Below, one piece after another: positions 63,770 to 64,000 of a stretch of DNA of 64,000 nt; position 1 is the stretch's first letter; every line of letters begins with the position of its first letter. The notes beneath the pieces were generated by a model. That model was not told the origin of the DNA. It did no database searches and saw only the letters and a list, made by a program, of their open reading frames with translations. Source of the stretch: Alicyclobacillus_A sp963788285. GTDB lineage: Bacteria > Bacillota > Bacilli > Alicyclobacillales > Alicyclobacillaceae. Location of the stretch: contig CAWBGB010000012.1 in the NCBI GenBank assembly GCA_963788285.1, positions 372,001 through 436,000 on the forward strand, given 5' to 3'. Position numbers and translations under genes: made by a program.

Positions 63770-63910
63770 TTACATGCGCTGATCTGCTTTATTCGCGTTC
63801 ACGACAAACAACGTCGTGAATCATTCCAGGAAGCCATCCCAGGAGAGTCAGATTTAGATTTAGAAAATAGAACTGCACAGGTGTAAGATGATTGCGATTA
63901 AGTACAATTT
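63770..63910 (-). pseudogene. Pmp3/YqaE-family small membrane protein, frameshifted
   Basis: Three minus-strand frames share pieces of a Pmp3 protein: YLIAIILHLC, LTLLGWLPGMIHD and FVVNANKADQRM before TAA at 63770. Pmp3 proteins are about 55 residues with exactly such motifs. Two indels separate the pieces. Small size makes the call moderate. Confidence 0.55.
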
Positions 63911-64000
63911 GTCTTCCTCCCTCTAGGCTGTTTCCGGACACTGAAAACAACAAATCCGACTGCTTGAGGAATGAATCCCATGTAGAGTACACCTATCCAT

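Overview
The window looks like chromosomal DNA of a spore-forming Bacillota, most like Alicyclobacillus or a close relative. Support comes from gene content and control elements: a cotJABC spore-coat operon, ytxC next to thrS, T-box control of thrS, an infC-rpmI-rplT operon with a terminator in its leader, PhoP boxes of the Bacillus type, strong AGGAGG ribosome binding sites and many GTG/TTG starts. The genus is inferred from gene style only; no database was used.

Layout. 0.3-3.5 kb: an unknown protein, a PAS histidine kinase coupled to a DUF5317 gene broken by an in-frame TGA, a 23-residue peptide unit with its own terminator, and an orphan structured RNA with promoter and terminator. 3.5-9.9 kb: phosphate uptake split into two minus-strand operons, pstB-phoU-phoP and pstSCA, each headed by four PhoP half-sites at exact 11-bp spacing, then uppP. 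10-15 kb: a glycosyltransferase, a nucleotide-sugar dehydrogenase and a decayed S9 peptidase. 15-22 kb: psuG, a leaderless autoregulated ArsR/SRPBCC pair, a Pro-Tyr repeat protein, an IS1595 copy flanked by frameshifted genes, and an M32 carboxypeptidase. 22-33.5 kb: an Ala/Gly/Asn-rich lipoprotein, the odhA-odhB pair of 2-oxoglutarate dehydrogenase, a rhodanese/persulfide-dioxygenase-like fusion, CcdC, and an acyl-CoA dehydrogenase, acyl-CoA ligase and MaoC-like hydratase that together suggest fatty acid use.

33.7-48 kb is a gene graveyard: amino-acid ABC transporter, MFS, IS110, IS256, aminotransferase, CotJC, XRE and HtrA remnants surround a few intact membrane-protein genes, notably a DUF318 permease with its TIGR03943 partner. 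48.7-59.2 kb is conserved core: cotJABC, a PAP2-like and a DedA protein, an rRNA/tRNA methyltransferase, rplT, rpmI, infC (AUU start), thrS with T-box, ytxC, tRNA-Val, a thioesterase and tRNA-Leu. 59.2-64 kb is again decayed: IS256 and CBS fragments, a broken penicillin-binding-protein glycosyltransferase, an IS5/IS1182-type element with one nonsense codon, and a Pmp3 remnant.

I found no CRISPR array, phage-defence island or clear new multi-gene system. The most interesting leads are small: the orphan RNA near 3.4 kb, the 23-residue peptide, the leaderless ArsR promoter, the paired PhoP boxes, a putative IS110 bridge RNA, a dispersed hairpin repeat, and an unrecognised paralogous protein family with one decayed and one intact copy.
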